A stretch of DNA of 64,000 nt, from NCBI RefSeq assembly GCF_016920785.2, contig NW_024609835.1, positions 83,362,243 to 83,426,242 of the forward strand. The letters run 5' to 3'. The DNA is from Ixodes scapularis. Taxonomy: Eukaryota > Arthropoda > Arachnida > Ixodida > Ixodidae. The notes beneath the pieces are model-generated. The model made no database searches, was not told where the DNA came from, and saw only the letters and a program-made list of their open reading frames with translations. Shown in pieces: positions 9,560 to 21,335 of this stretch (positions within the stretch are counted from its first letter, which is position 1; every line of letters begins with the position of its first letter). The translations under genes were made by a program, and so were the position numbers.

Positions 9560-12202
9560 CATGAATAAAACTAACCGATGTAAAAATAAGTTGCCGCGTG
9601 GCCATAAAGACAGGACAAGATTATCATAGCTAATTGCCATAGAAAGAGTTCAAATAGTTTTTTTTACCATATATTTGGTATCAACTCAATAGCTCAATAG
9701 TATTATAAAACTAGGTATTCAAAAGAGCTTCAATAAACGGACGTCAGAACTTCGACAGACGCAATAGTAAGTGATGCAGTAGTAAACGATATAAACATTA
9801 TCAAGCTAGCCGAGAACCCCTCACACGCGTACAACATGACACTGTGGCCCGACCACCGCGAAACGAAAAACCAAGGAACTGGCACACGCCGCTAAGCTAT
9901 CCGTTCTTTTCCGTAAGAAAAAGAACTCACTCGACTGACAAACCTCTACTCGCTCTCCTGGAACGTAAGAGTCGCTCCAGGGACGGCCGTGAGATTATCG
10001 ATTGGCATTATTCTTATCCTCGACAGCCTGCACATCAGGCGAATAATTTATCAGGCTTAAGAAGTACGATATTTCGGATATACGTGAAAAGCAGATATGG
10101 CACTGTCGACCTTTTCAAGGGGCCAACTTTGGCTACACTGCAAAGGTACAATGGGCTCATAAATCACCTTATACTTCGTTTCACGTGAAGACCGAGCACA
10201 GCCAAAGCTATAGACCAACACAGTGTTTCCAAACAAGCTCGCTTTACCCACTCAAGGTGTAGGCACTGCGCGTGCGCAGAAACCAAACACGGAAGGAGTG
10301 AAGCATTTGCGCATGCGCAGTACCAACAGCAGTGCCACCGCAGTGGCGTGACGTCAGTGAGTTGAGCGGGTCTATGCGATCCGATGGAACGAATTAATCT
10401 GCGCCAAATGTGCTTCGTCATGAGTGGTTAAACTTACTACGCACAGGAAGAGCGTACGGTCATGCCGCAATAACTGTGCGTCATGGGTTCAGCCAATGGT
10501 ACAAAGGAGACGAGTGTCATGATGAGACACTTTCGGCGCTACCTGATGTTAAACGGAGGTTTGTTCAATTGTGTATCACAAGTTCACAACCACATTCCAC
10601 CGCCTGGTTCACTTTTCAAAAAATAATGCTTCGCTCTTTACGTTTGAAAACACCACGCGAAGCAAAACGTGAGATCATTTCTAACTTTCAATAAACCTTC
10701 TCTCAAACTCTTTTTTCTTTTTTGATCCAAACCTTTCATTATCCCACATATTGCTGGATTTCATTTTTTTTTTTTTTTTGTAGGAGGTAGGGAAAACCAA
10801 ATTTTTGGGCGATGAGTGCTTCGCTCGTACAGGAAACCTAATCCTCTCTGCAACGCATTCAATGACCGGTTTGACCTTCTCGTACACATGTCGTAGCATC
10901 TCCAAATGTTAAAAACGCCACCTCTCCGTGTTTATTTTTCAGCTATTCCTTTAAAAAACAAAAATGCAAAAACAACTTTAAGGTAGGGTGGTATTGTACT
11001 AAATCATTGTGCAATACATGTACAAATAAGACTATTTTTAGTCACTGAAAATTCTTAAATGTTCATGATGGCAAATCCGCAACTATTTAATTATTTTTGT
11101 ATTCAAGACAAAAAAGTATTATTGCCGTTGTCATTGGATTTCGTTCTTCTAACCTGTGGTAAGCTGTTTTTTGAATAACCAAAGGGAGCCTAGATGTTAT
11201 AAGATATTTTGATAAGGTCCACTGCAAAGCACATGTTCAGGAGTAGTGCAGTTCAGTGAGAAAGTGTTTACCTGTCGAGGACACAGTGCTGAGTTAAAGT
11301 AGTAAAAGGAATGAATAACTAACATCACTCTTTCTTCTGTAAGTCTCACGAGGGGTATTTACGTGTTTTACGGTCGAAGACTCGTGAGTGAACTCTCGCT
11401 CATGTGATTTTTATAAAACTGCAACATTTCTTTGATTAACCTTATGTTCTTAACAAGGCGCTAAGTTAAGCAAGTTGGTTGATCATCTTTAAAAAAACTA
11501 TTTTCTTACTTCGAATTTAGTACGGACATCAAAATAAACACGAGCATACGGATGAATTCCAAATCATATTTTAATAATTTTACAGCACAACCCGAAAACG
11601 GAACTCATTGAATCAACTCATGTTAAGGCACAGTAGCCATTCTTCGCCAAAAAGTCCAGCACATTGTTTTACGCGCATCTTCCCGTTATGCAAAAATACG
11701 CATCATGACCGCGTAACGTAAACTTTCTTGAATTTTTTTTAACATGTATAACCTGTGCAATGTACTAACTATAAACTCGAATTGCTATTTTTAACATACC
11801 GAAAACCGATCAAATGTCTAATGGCTGTCACGTTTATTAAACAGCAAACACGATGGTCAGATGTAAGTGAAGAATGCACCAGAAACTCCTTCCACGACCA
11901 CATTAGTGCCAGCCACTGTTTCTTCGCGATGAGCAAATAGATCGACACCAAAAGGCACGTCAGGCTGGCGTCTCCTTCTGATAAGTCGTCAAGACTACTA
12001 GTTTTTCCTGGTTCGTTCGTGAAGCGATTCAATGCCTTGGCGGCCACTTGGGGGTGCTTTTATTTGCACGTTCTTCACTTATTTCCGACTGTAGTAGCCC
12101 GAACTATACTTTTATATTTAGTTAAGTACTTATGTTACAACTGTTTATAACTAGGATCTGTGCCTCAAAATGTCAACCGATTTCTTCAAATACAATTTTC
12201 AG

Positions 12203-12522
12203 CTGGATCAGCCTTCTACCGTTCTTGGGAGGCACTGTTGATCGGCGCTGTCGGGGGCCTGTGCACAACCCCGATCCCGTCCCTGCTTCGCCGCTGCTTC
12301 AGCGTCGACGACCCCGTGAACGCAGCCGCCATCCACGGAGTTGGTGGTCTCTGGGGCATGCTGGCCGTGGGGCTATTCCTGGATGCCACACGCTACCAGG
12401 GACTACGCTACCACCGCCGGGGGCTCTTCAAGGGAGGGGGCTATCAATTGCTGGGCATCCAGTTCGTCGCCTGCATCACCATCATTGTCTGGAGCTCGGG
12501 GGTGACGTTCATTGTCCTCAAG
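12203..12522 (+). CDS. Amt: Amt-type ammonium transporter, exon 5 in window
   Basis: This 320-nt exon is strongly GC-rich compared with its AT-rich introns. It starts after acceptor TTTTCAG (12202) and ends at donor GTAGAG (12523). It reads A-GSAFYRSWEALLIGAVGG...DDPVNAAAIHGVGGLWGMLAVGLF...YQLLGIQFVACITIIVWSSGVTFIVLK. The AAIHGVGG segment holds the second conserved pore histidine (codon 12334-12336), and the LLGIQ...W segment is the last transmembrane helix. ATG at 12160 is intronic read-through. Codon usage here matches the first and last exons. Confidence 0.95.
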
Positions 12523-14181
12523 GTAGAGTTAGTCGCTCGCGTGTCATTTTTTTACCTTAGTATGCCTTGGATTTGAAGTCTCCAACTCAAAAGGGCACGA
12601 TTAAAACAAAAAGCACTAGAGAACAGATAAGCTGCTTGTAAGCACCACCAATACTAAAAAGCAACAAAATAAACGTACTGTAAGCGGGTACTGACTCTAG
12701 TAGTGAAAGTCACCAAATGAATCAGCTGAAATCACCCGAACAGAGCGCCTTTAAGCGCGACAGCCTCATCCATTTTTGCCTAGAATCTCCCAAAGTGATG
12801 TGTAGTGAATGGTAGCATCTACTCTCTAAAAAAGTCCGTTATTGAAAGGTTCTTCCCATACACAAATGTCCTATGGTTTGCTATAGAAATTTCTTTCTAT
12901 GGTCGGCTTTAGCTATTGGGCCCAATTAGCTAAAAACTTGTATATGGCGGTCTTTGGTATTTTTATGGTCGCCTTTATAGACCTCTTTAGCTTCGTCTAT
13001 GGGCCTATCACTGTCTAGTCACAGCGCTCTTTAGTTTTTCTAATGGCTGGCTAAATACTTTTATATGGCTTATCCTTCAGCTTTCTTAAGCCAACATGTT
13101 ATAAGTGTCTATTGCTTTTCCGTTGGCTGATTTAGCCACCTGAAGCTTCTTAGGTGTCCTGCTGAAGAAAGATCTGTGGGTCATCCTATGGCTCTCTTTA
13201 TCCAGCATGCTATAGCTGCCTATGGCTTTTCCTTTGGCGTCTTTAGCCATTTTTATGGTCTGTCAAAGAAGGCTGAATGGGTTTTCGTGGGGCTTTCTTT
13301 AGCCAACACACTCTTTAAAAAAATTCAAATTTTCCCGATTTTTTAACGCCACAGGGTAGATACACATAAATTATTTTCCCCTGTCTTCCTTCTTTTACCA
13401 AGTTTCCCTGCTTTTACTGCAGTCTCGGGTTTTCTACATCATGATCACTGAACACACAGAATACAGAGAACACCAGCAGAACACAGAACTGAAATAAACG
13501 TCGCACGGATTATCTTTCGCTGTATGGTACGTACGCTTTATTTCAAGAGTATACGTTTCTCGCGCAGGTTGGGGGTAGGAACGTGGACACAGGTCGACTC
13601 GAATAGAGCAGACGTCTTGACAGCTATGTGATCACGCAAACAAAAGTCCAAGATTACGACGATTCATTTTTTCCGCACCCTACTTGTCAGTAAAGATAAG
13701 CAGTAGGCAGGCGAGCTGGTTAGTGATAGACATTGTTTCATGTCTTTCCGTCCTTCTTTTTTGTTCCCTGGCTCCAGGGTTACTATGTCTGCTTGTCATG
13801 TAGCAAGCAACGCGACGAAAGTGGTCGTATTTCCCATGCTTGTGATATGTCGCCACCTGTACTTACCGCAGCAGCAAGGTTTCATCCACAATAAACAAGC
13901 GCGATCTCGAAGTGGGCGCATACGTCGTGACTCTCGCGAGACACACGATGCGCTACGCGTCGCGCTTTTTAGCTATAGTAGGTTACAAGTCAAGAAGGTA
14001 GCGGCAAATGCCCCTCGAAGGGAATCATATATCCGTCCGCCACCTCCGCATCCAATAGCGTTCCATCGTTTCCGCGACGTCGCGGCCAACGCACGAGGAG
14101 AGTCTTGCCTTTCTGTACATATCTGCTTTATCTTTCAACTTTGACTGAGCATTGCGGAAGCCTCGAGAGGGAGATTAGAGT

Positions 14182-14300
14182 TTTCCCCCTCCGATGGAAA
14201 CAAATACGACTTTCGAGGATCAGGTTCCCCCTCTGATGGATACAAAGGCTGCTTTCAGGGGCTCGGTTCCCCCTCGAATGAATACAAAGGTCGCTTTCTT
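14182..14300. repeat. Tandem repeat, three units of about 43-45 bp
   Basis: The unit begins TTCCCCCTC.GATG.A.ACAAA and is present three times in a row inside the foldback-like element. Confidence 0.7.
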
Positions 14301-14592
14301 AAAAACTGAATTGGAGACAAGTTGGCATCACTCTGTAGCCAATACCTATCCATAAAAGCGGAAGGAGCCTTTGCAGTGAACTATTCTTTCGACTGCGGAG
14401 GGATTTGAAACCGGCGCATCACGCTTGTGGGAGGAGCTCCTCCTACCTTCTTGACTGGGAAGTTGGAACCGACTATAGTCTTCACAGCTCTGCTTTTCCT
14501 CCGCTAGCACCGCGCATGTGCAGTGGTGGTATTGCTCTAGGTGACTGCAACCACGCCCTAAGTTGCCGTCACCGCCAGTAAAAATGTTCGCT

Positions 14593-14623
14593 GCGGCAGC
14601 GGCTGTTCGACAGCCGCTGCCGC
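14593..14623. repeat. GC-rich perfect palindrome
   Basis: GCGGCAGCGGCTGT and its complement flank a TCG loop, giving a 14-bp perfect stem. Confidence 0.9.
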
Positions 14624-16271
14624 CGCAAAACATGGGGGAGGAATTTTGTCCTTTTTTCAGGCGCCACCAGGTGGTGCTGCATGTGATCGGTAAAATGGAG
14701 GAACGGGAGCAATTTCCTCCCTTCCACTGGCGACAGGGAGGAACATCGCTTTTTCCTTCATTTCTCCTCCCCCTTTTTCTTTAAGTACATGCTGAAGCTG
14801 CCTACTGATTTTCCCTTGTGAAATTAGCCATTTATAGTTTTTTATATGGTTTGCTAAAGAATGCTGTATGGGTAATTATATGGCTCTTTTAAGTTAGCAT
14901 GCTATAGCTTCCTATTGCTTTTCCGTTGGTTTCTTTAGCCATCTATAGCTTTTTACATGCTCTGCTAAAAATGTTATGTGTGTCATCCTATGGCTTCCTA
15001 TAGCCTGCATGCATAGCTACCTATGGCTTTTCCTTTGGCGTCTTTAGCCATTTATAGCATCCTATATGGTTTTTACCATCGAAAACTCGCACTGCTTTCA
15101 TATGCAATACCGATTCTACGCTGCAGTGCAAGACATTTATGGTGGTCCGCGTGCTGAACGACGAAAAGGACCTAATTTCTTCAGCCATTTTGACGGACCC
15201 GCGCGCCCTCTATATTTCGCTGGAGTCACGAATAGCCTAGGAGATAATTTTTTCTATAGGTGGCTAAAGAGAATTTAATGCTAACTGGTCTATAGCTTTT
15301 GAGGCATTCACTTATTTATGTCTGGCTAAATAAAAAATATTAGTTTAATAATCACAAACCTAGAGCCTAGGAGACTTCCGATTTTCTATAGCATGCTGAA
15401 GCACATTTACTGGTATTATCTTTAGACAGGGTTCCATAAGACGTTCTATGGGCGGGCAAAGAGAATTTATTGGTTCCTTGTCTTTAGTATTGGGCCATAA
15501 GATATTCTATAGGAGGGTAATAAAATGTATTAGTTTCGAGTCTTGACACTTGGGGACATAGTATTTTCTATTGCGGCTAAAGACAATTTATTGGCTCCCA
15601 GATTGGTGGCCATAGAATTTTCTATAGGTAGGTAAAGAAAATGTATTGGTTCCAAGTTTTTAGACGCAGGGCCACAGATTTTTCTATGGCTGGCTGTAGC
15701 TGTATGGATTTCTATGACCGACCATAAAGGGCCAAAGGAGGAGATAGTCTGCCATAGAATCTTTCATAGATGACCATAGACCATTTTTGTATGAGTTCAA
15801 AGACACAAGAACTCTTTCAGCCCCTGAAGAACGGTTTCGCCTGAAGCACTATCGCCCCCTGGCGCACTATAATGGCAACTGGGCGATGAAGAGCTAATTT
15901 GCATCAAAAAAGGAGCTTAAATGAACAACTCAGAGGTTTTTCACGGATAGCCTTTTTAGGAAATGCCCAAAAGAACGCTTTTAGGGTGCTAAATATGAAC
16001 AAGCCGAAGACACCCTAAAAGTTCTTTACGAACAAAGTTTTTTTTTTCTTTTTATGGGTAGCGCTTTAGCGTGTTTGGCACTTGCTGGTATTTTGCTGAA
16101 ACCTTTTTTTTATTGCGGATCACATTTATATAATTGCTTCGAAGTATCCACGTGAGATCTTCATTTGCCTCGTCTAGAAACCTGTTCAGGCATATGCGTT
16201 TCTCAACATTGCAAGGTATCATCTTAGATTTACGCGTACCACTCAAATATGCTGTGATACGTCGAAAAAAG

Positions 16272-16556
16272 GCGAGAGAGAAGGAGACGAGAGCACGCGG
16301 GGATGCCGGAACGCCGAGCTCTGATCGCAAAGAATTGTGGGTAGACCTAAAGAAATATGACTTTGTCTCCACTGCACTCGCCGAACGCGTTCGAAATCAA
16401 AAGCCAAACGCCGGACGCCGACTTTCCGCGTTCTAACGAATTCGACGGGTCCATAGGAGATAAAGGCAGCTACAGCTTTAAGTCTACCCATTAACCTTTC
16501 CAATCAGAGCTCGGCGTTCTGATGTACCTACTGGTTTTCGTCTCCTCCTCTCCCTC
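16272..16556. mobile_element. Palindromic MITE, family M1, copy 1
   Basis: The left arm (GAGAGAGAAGGAGACGAGA...GAACGCCGAGCTCTGAT) is the inverse of the right arm (ATCAGAGCTCGGCGTTC...GTCTCCTCCTCTCCCTC), giving arms of about 100 bp or more. GAACGCGTTCGAA lies near the centre. The same family recurs at 41900-42122, sharing the GCGCCGAGCTCT core, the GTCTACCCA word and the central CGCGTTCGA. It has no coding capacity, so it is non-autonomous. Confidence 0.8.
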
Positions 16557-16898
16557 AATTTTTCGGTGCATATATGTACAAAAAAGCAGTCTGATTTATT
16601 AAACAATAACAACTTTCACATTCAGGCTTTTGGCAGTAATGCTTACTTTTGAAAGAAGATCGGTCACCTGCGCTTGAAAGATACGTGTGCGTCGACTTTT
16701 CCGCAGAGCACTTGGAGAGCTAATCTCTGCATTCTACAGAATGTGCTTGGGGAGTTATGAGGACTAATGTATTGTTGAGCATGAAAATAAAATCGATAAA
16801 ACAATGGGCAGTTTGAAATACCGCACTCACTGTCCCATCGCAGACTTCGCTTTTAGGCGTAAACAAGAACCATATGCCTCCGATGGGTCCATAACACA

Positions 16899-17143
16899 TG
16901 AGCGAATGACGTTATAGCGAACAGCGACATTTGAGCGAATCGACGTTTTATCGAATAACGGGGGCGCGCGTTAACCCATCCGCCGTGCTGCGCTTACGCC
17001 GCTTCGCGGCGACAGTCTGCGGAGGCTCATTACAAAAATGTGAACCCATTCGGCCCACCCGAAAACGCCGCTTCGCGGCGTCCGACTATTTGCTAGTGTC
17101 ATTCGGTGAAACGTGGGCGTTCGCTAAAACGTCATTCGATCAA
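16899..17143. mobile_element. MITE with inverted termini
   Basis: GCGAATGACGTTATAGCGAAC near 16900 is mirrored by GTTCGCTAAAACGTCATTCG (17119-17138). Inside, the hairpin word CGCCGCTTCGCGGCG appears twice (about 16998 and 17061). The element ends about 80 bases before the last Amt exon. Confidence 0.75.
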
Positions 17144-17222
17144 GTGAGCGCCTCCCGCCTCTGATAACAAGTAAAACCTTGCAAACGATTGTTCTTTGTT
17201 CTTGTTTTTTTTTTTTCCGCAG

Positions 17223-17675
17223 CTCATCAACAAAGTGACGCCACTTCGGATGAGCCCCGAGCACGAACTTCTGGGCGCCGACTTTGTTGAGCACGGCATC
17301 GAGCACCACGAGCTGTACCCTTACGAGGACAGCCTGTCGCAAAGCGAAATCCTTCGTATCCGAAACAATGCCGTGGCAACGGTCGAAACAAACGTTTCTG
17401 ACGACCGTCCTCAGCACGAAGACGAGGTCAACGACGAAGCGTCCAACACCCAGGGGCCTCCCGAAGAAGCTCGGCTTACCAACGACCCGCCAGGAAGCGA
17501 AGACCCGACGTCTCCCACAAGGACGGCGTCCCCCGAATTCCATCGCGGTACTTCATTTTGGGAGGTCATGAATCAGGAAGCGGGCAGTAATGGCAAGATG
17601 GATGATGCATCTCCTCAGCAGGAAATGACCATACGACTCGTGGCTAACTACAGGAGTAGCTGTGTCATTGCTTGA
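17223..17675 (+). CDS. Amt: Amt-type ammonium transporter, last exon and C-terminal tail
   Basis: The exon begins after a long T tract and acceptor CCGCAG (17222), in phase 0. It encodes 150 residues plus TGA at 17673-17675. The first about 35 residues, LINKVTPLRMSPEHELLGAD followed by FVEHGIEHHELYPYED, match the conserved cytosolic Amt C-terminus (LR....E..G.D..EHG), which in the family couples the subunits of the trimer. The remaining about 105 residues are rich in Asp, Glu, Pro, Ser and Thr with no recognised domain, and look like a disordered cytosolic extension. Antisense open frames over it (17124-17543) are shadows. Confidence 0.95.
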   Translation, partial: LINKVTPLRMSPEHELLGADFVEHGIEHHELYPYEDSLSQSEILRIRNNAVATVETNVSDDRPQHEDEVNDEASNTQGPPEEARLTNDPPGSEDPTSPTRTASPEFHRGTSFWEVMNQEAGSNGKMDDASPQQEMTIRLVANYRSSCVIA

Positions 17676-17686
17676 AACCATGATAG

Positions 17687-17692
17687 AATAAA
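17687..17692 (+). promoter_or_regulatory. Candidate polyadenylation signal of Amt
   Basis: AATAAA lies only 12 bases after the stop codon. A second AATAAA at 17983-17988 would give a more usual 3' UTR of about 300 bases. Which is used cannot be told from sequence. Confidence 0.4.
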
Positions 17693-20600
17693 GCGTATGG
17701 GCATGGAAGCAAAAGGAAGTAGGGCCACGTGTGCCCTGTACTTGCTTCCGAAGGTAGGAAGTGAGAACGAAGCCTTTAATAATATATATTTCACGTTATA
17801 TGCGAAATGTTGCCGTACAGTTAACATATACACATCCATTGGTCTGGAGCTTTATGTGGATCTACCTAGGCTGCTCTTAGCGCATTAAATGCCAGAGCGA
17901 CTCATTTAAAGTATATATATCTGCTATTATTAATTATTTATTTTTTATATATTACTACAAGTAGCTCTATTTAAAATAACTCAATAAAATATCGGCGTTG
18001 TAACGCGGATCAAAGGCATCATTTAAGTTAAGTAGTTTCCATATATTCTGCATGTCAATATTTTATTACAATTGACATTTTTTTTAATCTTAAAACTTTT
18101 CTTGCTAACGTCGATGCATTATATTGTCCATTACGAGAGCAGATATTTACTATATGTCTTTAAACAATATACTACTGCGATGTCAATATATCCTCATGTA
18201 GTATTTCAGTTTTTTAAGTAATTATATATTTCTGCCGGTTAACAGCGACTATGATGTTTTAAATCACGTACAGTTTTATCTTCGTATTTCAACAGAACAA
18301 GGTGTTTATACGATTATTTCTGCGAAAAAGAAAAATTATTTTGATGATGATGGAGTTCGGTTGACAATCAATACCACAGATAAAATCCACTTCATTAATT
18401 ACGAGATTGTGCCGGTAGGATTACATTCTAGAAACAAACTTGTCATGACATTTTAAAGATCGCTGAAGCAAAAAAAGAAAAGAAAGCTACTCACAGTAAT
18501 CTGCTACCATGTTAATAGATTTCGCTAAAACCACTCCACGTTTATGGAAATATAGTGATGTTTGCTTATGAACTTTGGAATTGACGTGTGCTGCAAATAT
18601 ATACTCGCCGATGTGAATTTCAATTGTATACTTTTACCCATATCCGATCACTAATCAGGGAGGTGTTTCTCCAGATTCACCATTCCAAATAGTGCCAAAT
18701 AAAAATTAAGAAATAAAGATGATCAAGAATGGTTATTTACAAACAATTGCGTCCCGGATGCATGAAGACTAGAGTTCCGACTCACATGCAATTTTATATA
18801 ATATTCTTGATAATCCAATACTGTGTCATCAATATAAGCGAGTTTAAATGTGCTAGACGTGCCATATGTATTATTTTTTTAGTGCGCCTATACGATACAT
18901 CGAATATTTTTTAACCTCTGATGCGTTCAGGCGAACATAAAGTGTGAGTTTTGACTTTTTTAGGCCTCGATGTTTTATGGACCATTGCGCTGGTGACATG
19001 GAGAAAGGAAAGAATTACTCACTGTTTCCTAGAACAATTCAATTAACATTCAGTTATTAATTTTTCACACTTTTAATAGAAACTTAGAATCCGAATCGAC
19101 TGGTGCCAAGCATGGATCCAATCTTGATGATGCCTTTCAGAATCTATGCAAGAGATATATATTTCAAAACAGTTGCGTTGAACCAGTGATAATCAACAAA
19201 TATATTCCATTGACGGGAAGGTGCCTGTTGACCAATTCAGTTACACACGGCACGTTATTTTATGTTTGAAGCAAATTCTGAGAGATTTTTTTCTTAAAAC
19301 TTTCAAAAAATAGGCTGCTCACAGGAATGCGCTTTAGTATTGGTGGAGTAGGGACGGCGTTTTGGTTGTGCTCAGTTTAGAGTATTATAGTATCGTTTGC
19401 GTGTTCGACAATTAATATCCGCCTGTACTAAAGTAATTGTATACTTTTGTTCCCGCCCTTAGCCTAAATTATTCCTATGCCTTACCAACACTTGATTTAT
19501 TTAAATACTACTTAGCTCGGCGTCATCGTACGTCATGTTCTTAGGCGAAGGTACAGTCCCAAACATTTCATTTTGTCGGCAGAAGGCATGTCGTTGTGAG
19601 TAGACACTGCCATTGCTATTGCTACCAATCTGTTAAGAATGAGAAATATCTGTAGCATATATAAATGACAGAAGTCTAGCGGTGACACAACCGAATCTGG
19701 CAGTGACGTGATGAAAAAGCTTATCTTCTTTGTTACTCCCACAACAGATATATATGGCGTCCTTTTATAAGACAAACTTAAACGTCGTACGCCGCTTCAG
19801 GCTGACTTTAAATATGATGAGTGCAAGACCCACCTGTCTTTCAAGCTTCCGGTTTAAACTCAACGTCGCTGCAGAAAGCGACGAAGTCTTATAGACAGTG
19901 TATCAAATGGCAAATATTGACTTTTGTCTTGGGACTACCTTTCAAGATTTGACATATCGTTATGTTGGTTAAACAAATTATGACGTATCTCTTTTAGGCA
20001 AGCATTCACCAAAGCAAAACAATAATATGTAAATAAATACCAGTCTGTGGCGGCCTAAATAAATTCCGCAGTACTACGGGTTCACAGGCATATTATGTTT
20101 TGCGGTCAATTTCTGACGCTCAAAAGTAAAGAAGGCTGTACAGAAGGTCCGCTTGTAAAATTTATGAACAATGTTCACTGTATATGCGTCTACTCGGCCT
20201 ATGACAAGTGTTCTCCCTTGGCTCTAGTCAGATACAACATAAGAAAGACAGTGCGAGGGGGAGAAGAGCGCGCACGAGAAACGCCGTTGTGGGGTGGAGA
20301 TCTCTCCACTCCACTTCAGCTTTCCTAGTTTCCGCACTTTTCCGCCTTCCGCTGTCTTGGTTAGATTGTATATGACTATATTAGCCCCCCAAGAAAAATA
20401 GCATGACCGCACTCAATACTTCCAGATAAGGACGGGCACATTTATGCATCGAGCAATGCTTGCAGCAATAGCAGCTTTGCTGGCCTCTGAAATTCGCTAA
20501 TTTCGGAGTCCTCGTACTGCTGTTACTCGTGAATATTCGCTGAATTTACATTATCACATTCTTTTTCGTATTAAGGTGATCGCATCACTCGCTTAAGTCA

Positions 20601-21078
20601 TTTATCAAACCTGGATGTTAAGTAATGGCTGATTCTAAATTCTGTTCCAGTGCGCTGAACAGGTGATCCGTAATTCTCTTGTGCCGCCGTGCTGTCTCGC
20701 GACTAATGACTGAAAATAAACTTGCAAATAATATTGTTGATATTATTTTATATACTTCTCTATAAATGATTACCTCTAGCTGTACCAAATAGTGTCCGTA
20801 GCAATTTGTAAATATAAGCTACGTTGGTGGAGTAAACAAAAACTGCTCCTACGACTGAAGACAAGTGGAAGGACTACACAAATACCGCGCTGTGTTTGTG
20901 TACTCCTTCCGCTTGTATTCCGTCTTTTGCACAATTTTATCACCCAAGCATGACCAACCAACGACAGCCAAACTTCACGCCTTGCTACAGTTCGTTAGAC
21001 ATTAAGCAGGTATAATTAAGATTTAAAAAAAGACCACTCCAGTATGACTGAACGCTAAAGATATTTTTTCTTTTTGAA

Positions 21079-21114
21079 CAGTGCGCAACCCACCTCTCAG
21101 CGCGTTCTCTTTGT

Positions 21115-21154
<40 letters not shown>

Positions 21155-21189
21155 CAACAAAGAGAACGCGCTGAGAGGTGGGTTGCGCA

Positions 21190-21192
<3 letters not shown>
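21079..21192. repeat. Perfect 39-bp inverted repeat around a (TA)n core
   Basis: The arm 21079-21117 (CAGTGCGCAACCCACCTCTC...) and the arm 21154-21192 are exact inverted copies over all 39 bases, separated by a run of TA dinucleotides (21119-21150). A further (TA)n run follows directly (21193-21220). Confidence 0.95.
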
Positions 21193-21220
<28 letters not shown>

Positions 21221-21289
21221 ACTCACCTCCACAAGCGGCAGAATTGTTACTTTCACTGCTTTTTTTAAACCAATCTGTTAAGCTTAAAA

Positions 21290-21335
21290 AAAAAACACCC
21301 TGTATATATATATATATATATATACAGGGTATTTT
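21290..21335. repeat. Two facing ACACCCTG/CAGGGT ends around (TA)n
   Basis: AAAAACACCCTG is followed by (TA)n and then CAGGGTATTTTT, an inverted arrangement. CAGGGTGT next to TA is the terminus seen in the element at 43809-44251. This looks like two Tc1/mariner-type ends meeting at an expanded TA target. Confidence 0.6.

Larger units (their letters stand above)
7568..12202 (+). other. Amt intron (between 7567 and 12203)
   Basis: A 4.6 kb intron. It contains an imperfect hairpin (7831-7935), an unclassified repeat with a small palindrome (about 8330-8770), a (TA)n microsatellite (9515-9558), and a pair of GCGCATGCGCAG-type words near 10270-10320. None of its open frames (for example 9844-10188 or 10410-10694) resembles a known protein. 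Confidence 0.8.
12830..15830. mobile_element. Foldback-like element with degenerate subterminal repeats
   Basis: At the left end (12840-13320) words such as CTATGG, CTTTAGCC and GGCTTT recur every few tens of bases. At the right end (15280-15790) the complementary words GGCTAAAG and CCATAG recur. The outermost about 80 bases of the two ends look like inverted copies (GAAAGGTTCTT... at 12844 against AAGAACTCTTTC at 15808-15819). A direct-repeat block of about 120-bp units containing TTTCCTTTGGCGTCTTTAGCC occurs at 13221 and again at 15030. The middle (13330-14800) is non-repetitive, contains three tandem copies of a TTCCCCCTC..ATG unit (14182-14300) and a GC-rich palindrome (14593-14623), and has no recognisable transposase. 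Confidence 0.6.
12523..17222 (+). other. Amt intron (between 12522 and 17223)
   Basis: This 4.7 kb intron is almost filled by mobile DNA: a foldback-like element with degenerate subterminal repeats (about 12830-15830), a 285-bp palindromic MITE (16272-16556) and a second MITE (16899-17143) ending 80 bases before the acceptor. A pyrimidine tract (about 17190-17220) precedes the last exon. Confidence 0.85.

Noticed and set aside
12132..12560. 142-codon ORF overlapping the Amt exon
   Set aside because: It is an alternative frame of the 12203-12522 exon.
17124..17543. 139-codon ORF on the - strand
   Set aside because: It is the antisense shadow of the last Amt exon.
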